Shown: one piece after another, positions 16,742 to 27,581 of the stretch | Numbering within the stretch: position 1 is the first letter of the stretch | Layout of the letters: every line of letters starts with the position of its first letter | Made by a program: the position numbers and the translations under genes | The notes under the pieces: generated by a model | Seen by the model: only the letters and a program-made list of their open reading frames with translations | The model's database searches: none | What the model was told of the DNA's origin: nothing | DNA from: CAWJLE01 sp963843645 | GTDB taxonomy: Bacteria > Chloroflexota > Anaerolineae > DAOTYC01 | Assembly: GCA_963843645.1 (NCBI GenBank) | Contig: CAWJLE010000001.1 | Span: 558,001-622,000 of the forward strand | DNA length: 64,000 nucleotides | Reading direction: 5' to 3'

Positions 16742-17827
16742 TCAGGAACCCTTTCCGGGTTGTTCGCTGTGGGGGACGTGCGGTACTGCAACCGCCTGTT
16801 CCGGTCTGGCTTCGTTTTGGGGCCACGTCGAGCCGCGCACGATCAGCCGGGCTTCGAACAAGATGTTGACCGGGTCGTAGCCGGATCGGCCGTCGGTGAT
16901 GCGGCGAATCAGCAGGTCCGTCGCGGCCGCACCCATGTCGTATACCGGCTGCTCCACGGTGGTCAGCGGTGGCTCCATCAAGCGGGCAAATTCGAACTCG
17001 TCGAACACGACCAGGCCGATGTCTTGCGGAATGGCGAGGCCGCGGTCGCGGATGGCCTGCAGGGCGCCGGTGGTCATTTCCAGCGTGGTGGTGAACAGCG
17101 CCTGCGGCCGATCCGGCATATCGAGCAGCTCAGAAGTCAGCTGATAGGCGGACGCCTTCGTCAGGCCACCCAGCTTGACGTAGCGTTCGACTACCGGCAG
17201 GCCTGCGTCGTGCAAAGCCAGGCGATAGCCGTACAGCCGATCCCGCAAGGCGCTGTGGGTCTCCGGACCGCTGACGACGGCGATCCGCTCGTAGCCCTGC
17301 TGCAGGAGGAAATGGATCGCCTGGTAGGCGCTCCGGCGATTGTCCGGCGCCACGACGTCGCAGTGAAGGTTCTCCACGTAGCGGTCCACCTGCACCACGG
17401 GGAGCCCCGACCCGACGATGGTCTCCAGGGTGCGATCTTCCAGGTGAATGGGAGTGACGAGCAGCCCATCGACGCGCTTCTCGCAGAGCGCGCTCAAGGA
17501 CTCCTGTTGCCTCCGAACCTGATAGTCGCTGTTGCACAGGAGGATGTGGTACCCATGGCGGCGAGCCGCCTCCTCTGCCGCCTGCAAAAGCGTGGCATAG
17601 AAGGGGCTGGCGAGGTTCGCGATGAGCACGCCGAGCGTTAGAGTTCGTTCGGGACGTTGGTGGCCCGGAACGCAATAGCCCACCTGCGCGGCGGCCTCTT
17701 TGACGAGCACGACGGTGTCCGCCGCGACCACCTTGGAGCCGGCGAGGGCACGCGAGGCGGTGGAAATCGAGACTCCGGCGAGCTTTGCGACGTCTGCCAG
17801 TGTGGGTCGATTCGAAATGCGCTCCAT
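16742..17827 (-). CDS. LacI-family transcriptional regulator
   Basis: A 361-aa regulator. Residues 8-55 form the helix-turn-helix and hinge (TLADVAKLAGVSISTASRAL), followed by a periplasmic-binding-protein-like ligand domain starting LTLGVLIANLASPFY. It ends with an Arg/Pro-rich tail. It is transcribed divergently from rraA and ahead of the MFS gene, so it probably controls both. A perfect palindrome GACAGACGTCTGTC, with the central CG typical of LacI operators, lies at 18024-18037 between the divergent starts. The effector is unknown. The start ATG 17827 has only a weak ribosome site. Confidence 0.92.
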   Translation of the reverse strand: MERISNRPTLADVAKLAGVSISTASRALAGSKVVAADTVVLVKEAAAQVGYCVPGHQRPERTLTLGVLIANLASPFYATLLQAAEEAARRHGYHILLCNSDYQVRRQQESLSALCEKRVDGLLVTPIHLEDRTLETIVGSGLPVVQVDRYVENLHCDVVAPDNRRSAYQAIHFLLQQGYERIAVVSGPETHSALRDRLYGYRLALHDAGLPVVERYVKLGGLTKASAYQLTSELLDMPDRPQALFTTTLEMTTGALQAIRDRGLAIPQDIGLVVFDEFEFARLMEPPLTTVEQPVYDMGAAATDLLIRRITDGRSGYDPVNILFEARLIVRGSTWPQNEARPEQAVAVPHVPHSEQPGKGS

Positions 17828-17986
17828 GGGCTGTCTCGGACTCACTTTCCGGCCAGGTCGTCCTGGCACGAGATATGGCGCCACTGAAAGTGGATAGATT
17901 ATTGCTGAAAATTGCGACCCGGTTAGTCGATTTTACTACAAAGTTGCAGCTTTGTCAATGCATGGCCGGACAATTTCGAATCATTT

Positions 17987-18000
17987 CGCAACATTTTGCG
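17987..18000. promoter_or_regulatory. Possible minor operator
   Basis: The inverted repeat CGCAA-4-TTGCG lies in the divergent lacI-rraA intergenic region (17828-18175). It is short and could be chance. Confidence 0.3.
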
Positions 18001-18023
18001 GGACGCAGAGGCGTCTGCTCGTG

Positions 18024-18037
18024 GACAGACGTCTGTC
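18024..18037. promoter_or_regulatory. Probable LacI-family operator
   Basis: GACAGACGTCTGTC is a perfect 14-bp palindrome with central CG, 37 bp upstream of the rraA -35 box and about 200 bp from the divergent regulator start. Position and symmetry fit an operator of the adjacent LacI-type protein. Confidence 0.55.
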
Positions 18038-18073
18038 GTTGGTTGGGCTGCCCCGCTTTTGCCGTCGATGTAT

Positions 18074-18102
18074 TTGACAGACCCGTATCGCTTGACTACA
18101 CT
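18074..18102 (+). promoter_or_regulatory. Promoter for the RraA-family gene
   Basis: TTGACA (18074-18079) and TACACT (18097-18102) with exactly 17 bp between them lie 74 bp before the GTG start. Confidence 0.75.
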
Positions 18103-18175
18103 GCACGCCATCCCTGAGCGGCTGATCCCGCTTGTTCGGCGCAACTCGTCTCCATAACGTGAACGGAGGTCAAAA

Positions 18176-18901
18176 GTGATCAAGAACGTGACGTTTGAAC
18201 GACCGGATCCCAAGATCATCGACTCTCTGCGCGGTCTCCCGACTGCCGCCGTCTACGATGCGCTGATGTTCTTCGGCGTGCGGAGGTGCTTTGCGACGGG
18301 CTTGACCTCCATGACTCCGGGGCACTCCATGATCGGCCCGGCCGTGACCATCCGCTACCTTCCGACCCGCGAGGATCTGCTGCCCGCCAACGAAGAAGAG
18401 CGTATCACGTGGGCCGACTTCCAGGCGCTGGAGTTCGCCCGTCCCGGTGACGTCCTGGTCTTCGACGTGGGAGGCTCCATGCGGGCAGCGGTGCTCGGCG
18501 ACGTGTTCGCCACGCGGTTGCGCGTGCAAGGCGCCCTCGGCGCGGCGATCGACGGCTGCATTCGCGATCTCAAGGAAATCCGCGAGACGGGCCTGGCCAT
18601 CTACGCGCGCGGCTGCCACGCCGGACCGGTCACGGTCGAAGTCATGCCGGCCGAGCTGAACGTCCCCGTCCAGTGCGGCGGCGTGACGGTCATGCCGGGG
18701 GACCTGGCCCTCACAGATGAGGACGGCGTCATCTTCATTCCACGCGCCCTCGCCGCCAAGGTGGCGGAACAGGCCCGCGAGAAAGAGACGCTCGAAGGCT
18801 TCATCCGCCAGCAACTGATAGCCCACCCCGAGATGCCGGCCGGCACCATCTACCCCGTTCGCGACAAGACCCGCGAGGCATACCGCCGCAGCAAAGCCTG
18901 A
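18176..18901 (+). CDS. RraA-family protein (aldolase/decarboxylase-like)
   Basis: A 241-aa member of the RraA / 4-hydroxy-4-methyl-2-oxoglutarate aldolase family. The metal and substrate site is visible in GDVLVFDVGG followed about 30 residues later by AAIDGCIRD, the conserved GG...RD pair. Family members are either class II pyruvate aldolases and oxaloacetate decarboxylases or RNase E inhibitors. The metabolic reading is favoured because the gene is divergent from a LacI regulator and an MFS importer. GTG 18176 has GGAGG upstream. A terminator follows at 18912. Confidence 0.88.
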   Translation: MIKNVTFERPDPKIIDSLRGLPTAAVYDALMFFGVRRCFATGLTSMTPGHSMIGPAVTIRYLPTREDLLPANEEERITWADFQALEFARPGDVLVFDVGGSMRAAVLGDVFATRLRVQGALGAAIDGCIRDLKEIRETGLAIYARGCHAGPVTVEVMPAELNVPVQCGGVTVMPGDLALTDEDGVIFIPRALAAKVAEQAREKETLEGFIRQQLIAHPEMPAGTIYPVRDKTREAYRRSKA

Positions 18902-18911
18902 GTCAATCCAT

Positions 18912-18947
18912 GGCCCAGACCGGCCTGGAAAAGCACCGGTCTGGGCC
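18912..18947 (+). terminator. Terminator after the RraA-family gene
   Basis: A perfect 12-bp stem (GGCCCAGACCGG at 18912-18923 with its complement at 18936-18947) starts 11 bp after the stop. The T tract is weak (GTTCACTTT). Confidence 0.7.
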
Positions 18948-18960
18948 GTTCACTTTGCAT

Positions 18961-18989
18961 TTGACACCCTCGCCTAAATCTGGTATAGT
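18961..18989 (+). promoter_or_regulatory. Promoter of the Rrf2-ferredoxin operon
   Basis: TTGACA (18961-18966) and TATAGT (18984-18989) with a 17-bp spacer: one of the best promoter matches in the window. Confidence 0.85.
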
Positions 18990-18997
18990 GGTACCAG
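18980..18997. promoter_or_regulatory. Probable Rrf2 operator over the -10 box
   Basis: CTGGTA-6-TACCAG is a perfect inverted repeat that covers the -10 element and the presumed transcription start, the expected position for autorepression by the Rrf2-family protein encoded next. Confidence 0.6.
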
Positions 18998-19002
18998 AAT
19001 AC

Positions 19003-19035
19003 AAACTTCCGAAGTTTCCATAACTTCGGAAGTTT
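19003..19035. repeat. CTTCCGAAG palindrome in the Rrf2 5' leader
   Basis: Arms AAACTTCCGAAGTT and AACTTCGGAAGTTT (14 bp each) with a 5-base loop lie between the promoter and the start codon, so the transcript would carry this hairpin 20 bp ahead of the ATG at 19056. Confidence 0.85.
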
Positions 19036-19055
19036 CCCGGATCGAGGGTTCAGCC

Positions 19056-19481
19056 ATGTCCAGCTTACTGAGAATATCGGACGCCACGTCTCTGGCCTTC
19101 CACAGCATCGTCCTCTTGGCCGCCAATCCCGAGCGGCCCTGGCCGACCGCCGAGATCGCTTCGGCGCTGCACGCGTCGGAGGCGCACCTCTCCAAGGTGC
19201 TCCAGCGCCTGGCGCACCACGGGCTGGTGCGATCCACCCGCGGACCCGGCGGCGGCTTTGCTCTAAGCCGCGCCGCAGACCGGATCACCCTGCTGGAGGT
19301 TTACGAGGCCGTGGAGGGACCGCTGGTCGCGAGCAATTGCCTGCTCGACACGCCGGTCTGTGGTGGGGCGCAGTGCATTCTCGGCGGCCTGCTGGAAGCA
19401 GTCAACCGGCAGGTGGCGGACTACCTATCCGGCACCCGCGTGGCCGACCTGATCCACGTTTATCAGTGTGCAAGTCTATAG
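19056..19481 (+). CDS. Rrf2-family transcriptional regulator
   Basis: A 141-aa Rrf2 protein. The winged helix-turn-helix covers residues 10-65 (TAEIASALHASEAHLSKVLQ, then RSTRGPGGGFALSR, the diagnostic wing). Three cysteines follow in NCLLDTPVCGGAQC, spaced like the Fe-S ligands of IscR and NsrR, so it probably senses redox state, iron-sulfur status or nitric oxide. It lies 14 bp upstream of a ferredoxin-type protein in one operon, and a palindrome over its own promoter suggests autoregulation. Confidence 0.92.
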   Translation: MSSLLRISDATSLAFHSIVLLAANPERPWPTAEIASALHASEAHLSKVLQRLAHHGLVRSTRGPGGGFALSRAADRITLLEVYEAVEGPLVASNCLLDTPVCGGAQCILGGLLEAVNRQVADYLSGTRVADLIHVYQCASL

Positions 19482-19495
19482 CGGAGGGAAATTCG

Positions 19496-20294
19496 ATGCT
19501 CAGAAAGATCGTGAAGATCGACGAAGAGAAGTGCAACGGCTGCGGGCTGTGTGTGCCGTCTTGCGCCGAGGGAGCCATTCAGGTGATCGACGGCAAGGCC
19601 CGCCTGGTGAGCGAGACCTACTGTGACGGGTTGGGCGCGTGCCTGGGCGAGTGCCCGCAGGGAGCGCTGACCGTCGAAGAGCGCGAGGCCGACGATTTCG
19701 ATGCGGCTGCGGCCGAGACGCACCTGGCGCGGCCCGCGCCGGTCCAGCCACGTCGCCGCGGTTCCGCACGCATGCCCCGGCTCCACAGTCCAGGTACTGC
19801 ATCGGCCCGAGCCGGCGGCCGCGCCGCACGCGTGCCCCGGCTCGATGGTCCGGACGATCGAGCGGCCGGCGGTGGACGCCAGCCCGGCTGCGAATCCGGG
19901 AACCACGCCTTCCATGCCTTCCATGCTCGCGAACTGGCCGGTCCAGCTCACGCTGGCGCCGATCCGCGCGCCCTACTTCGACGGGGCCCGGTTGTGTATC
20001 GCCGCGGATTGCGTCCCTTTCGCGTTCGCCGACTTCCATCGCCGGTTTCTGAGCGATCGCACGCTGGTGATCGGATGTCCCAAGCTGGACGACGCCAACC
20101 AGTATCGCCAGAAGCTAGCCCAGATATTCGGGCAGAACGACATCCAGAGCGTCGACGTCGTGTACATGGAGGTGCCTTGCTGCTTTGGGCTCGTGCACCT
20201 GGTGCGACTCGCCCTCACCGACTCCGGGAAAGACATCCCCCTGACGCTGACCAAGATCGGCATCCGCGGCGGCATCCTGGAGACGCAGTCGTAG
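19496..20294 (+). CDS. 4Fe-4S ferredoxin-type protein with C-terminal domain (one frameshift)
   Basis: The N-terminus has two ferredoxin-type motifs: CNGCGLCVPSC and, more loosely, the CDGLGACLGECP segment. A Pro/Arg-rich linker follows, then a domain with APYFDGARLCIAADCVPFA, VIGCPKLDD and MEVPCCFGLVHLV, rich in conserved cysteines. The frame slips by one base between about 19735 and 19775 in a GC-rich stretch; without it the product is about 265 aa. The linker contains PHACPGS twice. Family members sit next to hydrogen, CO or redox regulators; the role is presumably electron transfer or sensing under Rrf2 control. GGAGGG lies 8 bp before ATG 19496. Confidence 0.82.
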
Positions 20295-20316
20295 TCTCGG
20301 GGCATTCGGGAACGCC

Positions 20317-20356
20317 AGAGGCGCCTCGGGGATCGACTCCCAGTGGCGCCTCTTTT
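20317..20356 (+). terminator. Intrinsic terminator
   Basis: AGAGGCGCC (20317-20325) pairs with GGCGCCTCT (20345-20353), followed by TTT. It ends the Rrf2-ferredoxin operon. Confidence 0.8.
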
Positions 20357-20429
20357 CGTTTCCTTCGCCCGGCGTTGCGGCGGAGCGAGGCAGCCTCCCC
20401 AAACGTGAGGAACCCAGCCTCTTTGGCCC

Positions 20430-20458
20430 TTGACGCGCCGCTATGCGATGGGTACAAT
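20430..20458 (+). promoter_or_regulatory. Promoter for the DRTGG-domain gene
   Basis: TTGACG (20430-20435) and TACAAT (20453-20458) are separated by 17 bp, 33 bp before the ATG at 20491. Confidence 0.8.
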
Positions 20459-20490
20459 CACGCCATTGACACAATACGGAGGGACCTGCG

Positions 20491-21761
20491 ATGAACGATC
20501 GATCCTATCCCCCAACACTGTACATCTTGGGCACGGACCAGGACATCGGCAAGACGGCGACTTCGATGGGGATCATTTCGAAGCTGCTCTCGACGGGCTG
20601 CGGCTGCTCGCCCGCCGACATCGGCTACATCAAGCCCGTGGGCCAGCAAACCGTCATGGTGCAGTCGCCGGCGAGGGCCCGGTCAACGTGGACAAGGACG
20701 TCCTGTTGGTGACGAAGTTCTACAAGCTCGATCACCGCCCGGTTCAATCGATGAGCCCGGTGGTTTGGGGCAGCGGGGCGACGGCCAATTTCATCGACGT
20801 CGCCAGCCGCGGCGACCCCACTGCCGCGCGCGACGCGCTGGCGCAGCAGATCCGCGAGGCCTACGAGACCGTGGCCGCCGGGCGGCGAGTCGTGGTGTGC
20901 GAGGGCACGGGACAGCCCGGCGTCGGCTCGGTGGCCGGCATCTCCAATGCCGACGTGATCAAGCTGCTCCGCGACATGGGCGTCCCGGTGATCACCGTGC
21001 TGGTCACCCGTGGCGGTATCGGCAGCACCATCGACAGCCTCTTCCCGCACTTGCTGAGCCTGGATTGCCTGAACTGCCCGGTAGATGGTCTCATCATCAA
21101 CGCCGTGCGCGTGGACAAGATGGCGAAGGTCCGCGATTACCTGGAACGCTACTACCGGGACGTCTTCCCGGCGCTGTACTGCTGCTTCTCGCAGATCTCG
21201 TTGCCGCCCCCCATCCTGGGCCTCATTCCCGAGGTGCCCGAGCTGGGCTTCCCGACCATGCGCCTGCTGGCCGAGAAGTTCGCGCGGAGCCAGAAGGAGC
21301 CGGTCGAGTTCCTGAGCCGGCCCCAGGCGGCCGACGATCCGAACGTATTCGTCCGGCGAGTGAAGGTGCGGAGCCTGGAATCGGGGTTCGAGTCGTACCT
21401 GGAAGACGGCGACGCGTTCGTGGTCGGCATCAACGCCAACGAGGCGATCGAAGCGCTACTCAAGGAGCACGCCCGCCAGAAGAACGACGGGCATCAGGGC
21501 CTGAGCGGGCTGATTCTGTCGTGCGCCGGGCGGGGCGGGCTGCGGAGCGAGACGCTGGCGGCCATCCATCAGAGCGGCGTGCCGCTGTTGGTCGTGCCGA
21601 ACGACTCGGCGGAGGTCGTGCGCGAGATCGCGGAGATGTCGATCAAGATTCAGCCCTACGATCTGGCAAAAAAGGCCCTGGTCGACAAAGCCTACGCGGA
21701 ATACCTGGACTTCTCGGTGCTGCTCGACAAGCTTCAGTGCGGCCTGACATCGGAATCCTGA
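20491..21761 (+). CDS. BioD-like P-loop ATPase with DRTGG domain (one frameshift)
   Basis: The N-terminus carries the P-loop LGTDQDIGKTATS of the dethiobiotin-synthetase/CobQ class and a catalytic-type EGTGQPGVGSVAG further on. After about residue 290 a DRTGG-type regulatory domain follows (VVGINANEAIEALL, LILSCAGRGGLR, VPLLVVPNDS). The same pair of domains forms the N-terminal half of long phosphotransacetylases; here the catalytic transferase part is absent. One base is missing near 20671, after which the frame continues GEGPVNVDKDVLLV. Total about 423 aa. Substrate is unknown. It converges with the next gene, 8 bp between stops. Confidence 0.8.
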
Positions 21762-21769
21762 GCCCGGCT

Positions 21770-23392
21770 TCAACTATACCAATAGGGCCACACCAGCGCG
21801 TCCACGACCTCCGACGGCCTGACTCGGCGGGAGAGACGGTAGTAGACGACGTAATCGCCGACCTCGCTCTTCTGATACGTGACGCCAAGCCGGTTCAGCG
21901 CCTGCTCCAGGGGCGGCGGCGTCTTCCAGTGTGGGTCGAAGAGGATATAAGCCGGCGGCTCCGGTGAGGCCTCCACGGCCGCCGAAGCGCGCGCCAGGCG
22001 ATCGACCCCGTAGGTGCTCTCCACGTAGTCGTAGGTCTGCACGTCCAGGTGCGTCTCGAACATCACGCGATAGCCGATCCAGTGCGTGCTGTACGCACAG
22101 CGGACGTTCTGGGCCGCGAGGAAGTCGATCAGCGACGCGTTCGATGCGGGCAAGGGCACGTTCTCGAACGGCGAGCGCATGGCGGCGACTGGGTCGTTGC
22201 CAAAGTGGCTCCAAAGGTTGACGCCGACGATCACGACGACGAGCAACGCCGCCAGCCACTGCGCCCTGCTGCGGGCCAGCCGCCAGGCCAGCGCGGCCAC
22301 AAAGATGGGCAAGACGGTGTAAAGCGGGACCAGGTAGCGCGACAACAGGCCGGAACCCGGAATGATGACCGTGTAGTTGCCGTTGGTGATGGCGCCGAGC
22401 ACGAAGATCGCCGGGCTCAGCAGCAGAAAGACGAGCAGCACGCGTCCCAGGTTCTCGCGGCTGCCTTCGCGGTCCGCGGAGTAGCGGCGCACCGCGAACA
22501 GCACGCCGGCCACGTAGACCGGCACGACGATGACGGCCGCGGTGAGTGCCATCGGCCCCTTGATCGGCCGCAGGCCCCACAGCGACGGCAGGGCGTCGGT
22601 CACCAGGTAGGCCAGGCTCGCGGCGACCGACGACCACAGCTCGTTCGGCGGGGCCAGACCTGCCACCGAGGAAGCCGCCGGCCCCTGCGCCTGGCTGAGA
22701 TACCCCAGCCACAGAGGGGCGGAGCCGAGCAGGAAGGGCAGCGCGAACGCGGGAATCTCCAGCACGCTTCTCCGGAAGCGCCACAGCAGCAGGACAACCC
22801 CGACGGTGAACAGGTAGTAGAAATAGAGCGGGTGCATCCAGGTGGCGATGCCGCTGATCAGTCCCGTGACCGCGGCGTAGAAGACGGCGCGCCGATCACC
22901 CTGCGGCCGCGCCAGGACGGCCATCGTGAGCAGCAGGGCCGCCTCGCCGAGCGTGGCCGTCTCGATGTACCCGCCCCACGTCTTCAGGCTGAGGACGCTG
23001 AGCGGCAGCGGGCCGAGGGCCACCATGGCTGCGCTGATCAGGCCGACCGGTGCGCCATAGGCGCGATTCGCCAGCCGATAGTTGAGCCAGACAAAGAGCA
23101 CGGAGAAAAGCAGCGGCACCACGCGCAGCGTCAACGAAGAGGCGCCGAACACCCAAAACACAGGAGCCACCAGGTAGGCCTCGATGCTGCCCGCGAGCAG
23201 CTCTCCGGCGAAGAAGACCGAATGGTGACCGTGCAGGATGTCCAGCGCCTGAATGCCGACCATCGCCTCGTCGGCGTCCACGTATCTGTGGGACGCCACG
23301 AGCAGATAGCACCGCAGGGCGAGCCCGGCCGCGAGAATCAGGCCGAGCAGGACGTAAGATTTCCAGCGCGCCGAATTGGCCGGCCGGAACAA
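21770..23392 (-). CDS. GT-C membrane glycosyltransferase
   Basis: A 540-aa integral membrane protein with about ten hydrophobic segments. The first periplasmic loop contains YVDADEAMVGIQALDILHG, whose acidic pair matches the catalytic Asp/Glu of family 39/83-like transferases, and ATWMHPLYFYYL lies in a later loop. The C-terminal 120 residues are a soluble domain (AYSTHWIGYRVMFETHL). It probably uses a lipid-linked sugar donor for cell-surface glycosylation. It starts one base after the slipin stop, so both belong to one transcript. Confidence 0.85.
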   Translation of the reverse strand: MFRPANSARWKSYVLLGLILAAGLALRCYLLVASHRYVDADEAMVGIQALDILHGHHSVFFAGELLAGSIEAYLVAPVFWVFGASSLTLRVVPLLFSVLFVWLNYRLANRAYGAPVGLISAAMVALGPLPLSVLSLKTWGGYIETATLGEAALLLTMAVLARPQGDRRAVFYAAVTGLISGIATWMHPLYFYYLFTVGVVLLLWRFRRSVLEIPAFALPFLLGSAPLWLGYLSQAQGPAASSVAGLAPPNELWSSVAASLAYLVTDALPSLWGLRPIKGPMALTAAVIVVPVYVAGVLFAVRRYSADREGSRENLGRVLLVFLLLSPAIFVLGAITNGNYTVIIPGSGLLSRYLVPLYTVLPIFVAALAWRLARSRAQWLAALLVVVIVGVNLWSHFGNDPVAAMRSPFENVPLPASNASLIDFLAAQNVRCAYSTHWIGYRVMFETHLDVQTYDYVESTYGVDRLARASAAVEASPEPPAYILFDPHWKTPPPLEQALNRLGVTYQKSEVGDYVVYYRLSRRVRPSEVVDALVWPYWYS

Positions 23393-23393
23393 C

Positions 23394-24158
23394 TTAATCT
23401 GCCAGCTTCTTGATGAACTGCCCGAACGCGTCCATGAACTCGATGGGCACCGGGAAGATGATCGTTGAATTCTTCTCGACCGAGATTTCAGTCAGCGTTT
23501 GCAGGTACCGCAGTTGCATCGTGGCCGGCTCAGTTGCGATGATGCGGGCCGCCTCGGCCAGCGTGCGCGAAGCCGCTTCCTCGCCTTCCGCGTGGATGAT
23601 CTTGGCGCGTTTCTCGCGCTCGGCTTCGGCCTGCTTGGCCATGGCGCGCTTCATCGTGTCGGGCAGCTCGACATCCTTCACTTCGACGATGCTGACCTTG
23701 ATGCCCCACGGCTCGCTCTGCTGGTCGATGATCTGCTGCAGCTTCTGGTTGATGCCCTCGCGGTGCGTCAACAGCTCGTCCAATTCGGACTGGCCCAACA
23801 CGCTGCGCAGGCTCGTCTGGGCGATCTGGAAGGTCGCCCCGCGGTAGTCTTCCACCTGCACGATGGCCGCCTCGGGATCCAGAACGCGGAAATACGCTAC
23901 CGCGTTGACCTTCAGCGTGACGTTGTCGCGAGTGATGGCTTCCTGTGCCGGAATGTTCAGGGTGATGGTTCGCAAATCGACCTTGACCATGCGGTCGATG
24001 AAGGGAATGATGAAGAACAGTCCGGGGCCCTTCGCGCCGGTCAGCCGGCCGAGCCGGAAGATGACCCCGCGCTCGTATTCCTGTACGATCTTAATAGCCG
24101 CCCCGCCGATGATGATCACGAAGAAGATCAAGACGATGAGCGAAGGTAGAGCATCCAT
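23394..24158 (-). CDS. Slipin (stomatin/SPFH band 7 family)
   Basis: A 254-aa membrane-anchored scaffold protein. One N-terminal membrane helix (LPSLIVLIFFVIIIGGAAIKI) is followed by the SPFH domain with YERGVIFRLGRLTGAKGPGL, then a helical coiled-coil region (MKRAMAKQAEAEREKRAKII) and a C-terminal segment ending FIKKLAD. Such proteins form oligomers that organise membrane microdomains or regulate proteases. No NfeD partner is adjacent; a glycosyltransferase follows in the same operon. The ATG has GGAGG upstream on the minus strand. Confidence 0.93.
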   Translation of the reverse strand: MDALPSLIVLIFFVIIIGGAAIKIVQEYERGVIFRLGRLTGAKGPGLFFIIPFIDRMVKVDLRTITLNIPAQEAITRDNVTLKVNAVAYFRVLDPEAAIVQVEDYRGATFQIAQTSLRSVLGQSELDELLTHREGINQKLQQIIDQQSEPWGIKVSIVEVKDVELPDTMKRAMAKQAEAEREKRAKIIHAEGEEAASRTLAEAARIIATEPATMQLRYLQTLTEISVEKNSTIIFPVPIEFMDAFGQFIKKLAD

Positions 24159-24203
24159 TTTGCGCCTCCTTGGCTAGGTGCAGCAGTGCCGATGAGAACG
24201 TTC

Positions 24204-24225
24204 GGCGACCGTGTCTACGGTCGCC
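24204..24225 (-). promoter_or_regulatory. Hairpin in the slipin leader
   Basis: GGCGACCG and CGGTCGCC with a 6-base loop form a perfect 8-bp stem between the slipin promoter and its start codon. Confidence 0.55.
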
Positions 24226-24245
24226 CTGTGTTCCAGATAAGTCGA

Positions 24246-24275
24246 ATTATACCTGAAGCAAGATGAAATAGCCAA
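24246..24275 (-). promoter_or_regulatory. Promoter for slipin
   Basis: On the minus strand TTGGCT (24275-24270) and a perfect TATAAT (24251-24246) with 18 bp between. The rest of the divergent region 24159-24513 shows only a weak plus-strand candidate (TTTCCA at 24451, TAAAAT at 24475) for the next gene. Confidence 0.65.
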
Positions 24276-24513
24276 TGCCTCCACGGCGCGGAGTATCCCA
24301 GAATTGACCGAGAGGGTGGCCCATTTCCTCGTACACCCACGTTGGCTTCAGCCCTGACCCGCATCGGCGCTAAGCTGTCGCCAGCAGCGCAGGCCGAGAA
24401 CAGACTCGGACCATGGCCACGCGTCTATGGAACACCAGTTCTAGCCTCACATTTCCATTACGGGTCAAGCTGTGGTAAAATAAGATGTGGAAAGTGAAAG
24501 GAGTACAAACTCG

Positions 24514-25509
24514 TTGAGCATCATCGACGCCTTATCCGCCGGATTCAGCCTGGTGCGTCGCCGGCTGTGGCTCATGCTGATCCCGGTTGTTCTCGATTTG
24601 TTCTTGTGGCTCGGCCCGCGCATCTCCGTGGGCCCGCTGTTGCAGCGGTTGGCGCCGCTGCTGTCCCCGCCAACCAGCGCAGCGCTGTCCGCCGCCGACG
24701 TCCAGACTCTGACGGTGAGCCGTGATGCGCTGCTTGAGGCCGGGCGCAGCTTCAACATGTTCTCGATATTGACCAACAGTCTGCTGGGCGTTCCCGGGTT
24801 GATGACGGTCGGCGAACCCACCCAACCCATCCTGGCCTCGCCCGTCTTCCAGGTGTCGAGCGGCTGGCTGGCGTTGGGCGCGTTCATCCTCCTGCTGCTG
24901 GCCAGCGTGTTCATCGCTGCCCTGTATCTGAGCCTCATCGCCCAGCAAATTTCGTCCGGAGCCGTCAGCTTGAAGAGCCTGGTGCTCGACGTGTGGGTCT
25001 CCGGAACCCGGATCGTGGCACTGGGTGCGTTTCTCATCGGCATCGCTCTGGTCTTCGTCATTCCCATGTCGGTCGTATCGGCGATCGCGGCCTTATTCAG
25101 CCAGGGCCTGGCGCTGATGATGGTCGGCGCGTTCAGCCTGGCCGCGATGTGGGTATCCCTCGCGGTGTTGATCTACCTGTTTTTCGCCGTCTCCGGCATC
25201 GTGCTGAACAGGGACGGAGTCCTGCTGGCGGTACGGAACAGTATCATCATCGTCCGGCGCAACATATGGTCGACCCTGGGCCTCATGGTCCTGGTCAATG
25301 TCATCAGCCTGGGATTGGGGCTGATCTGGCAGCAGATCGCGGTGGCGTCCTGGGGAACGCCCATCGGTATTCTCTGCAATTCGTTCGTCGGCAGTGGACT
25401 GGCTGCGGCTGTGTTCATTTTCTACCGTGATCGATACACGCGCCTGCAGCAAGACCTGCAGAGCGCGGCTTTGAAGATGCCGCCGCGTAACGGAACGAAG
25501 GTCCGTTAG
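24514..25509 (+). CDS. Polytopic membrane protein of unknown function
   Basis: About 331 aa with six likely membrane helices: one near residues 20-35, and others at ALGAFILLLLASVFIAALYL, IVALGAFLIGIALVFVIPMS, SLAAMWVSLAVLIYLFF, LGLMVLVNVISLGLGLIW and FVGSGLAAAVFIFY. The pattern resembles the DUF7847/YesL-like integral membrane families that carry no catalytic motif. TTG 24514 is preferred because AAAGGAG lies 10 bp upstream; GTG 24487 is in frame but lacks a site. It stands between the divergent slipin and gyrB, and I cannot assign a role. Confidence 0.75.
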   Translation: MSIIDALSAGFSLVRRRLWLMLIPVVLDLFLWLGPRISVGPLLQRLAPLLSPPTSAALSAADVQTLTVSRDALLEAGRSFNMFSILTNSLLGVPGLMTVGEPTQPILASPVFQVSSGWLALGAFILLLLASVFIAALYLSLIAQQISSGAVSLKSLVLDVWVSGTRIVALGAFLIGIALVFVIPMSVVSAIAALFSQGLALMMVGAFSLAAMWVSLAVLIYLFFAVSGIVLNRDGVLLAVRNSIIIVRRNIWSTLGLMVLVNVISLGLGLIWQQIAVASWGTPIGILCNSFVGSGLAAAVFIFYRDRYTRLQQDLQSAALKMPPRNGTKVR

Positions 25510-25626
25510 GTGTCGCGGACCGGTGCCTGGCATCGTTACCGCCCGTAGTGGGCCCTTCCGTCGCTCTCCAGGGCGCCCCCGGCAGGGGTGCCTTTCAAGT
25601 AACGGATTCCTTTGGAGGTTTGTGAA

Positions 25627-27553
<1,927 letters not shown>

Positions 27554-27581
27554 TCCACCCCAATTTATGTAGCCACACAAG

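Noticed and set aside
22049..23413. Plus-strand open frame of 454 codons
   Set aside because: It mirrors the minus-strand glycosyltransferase and shows no family motif.
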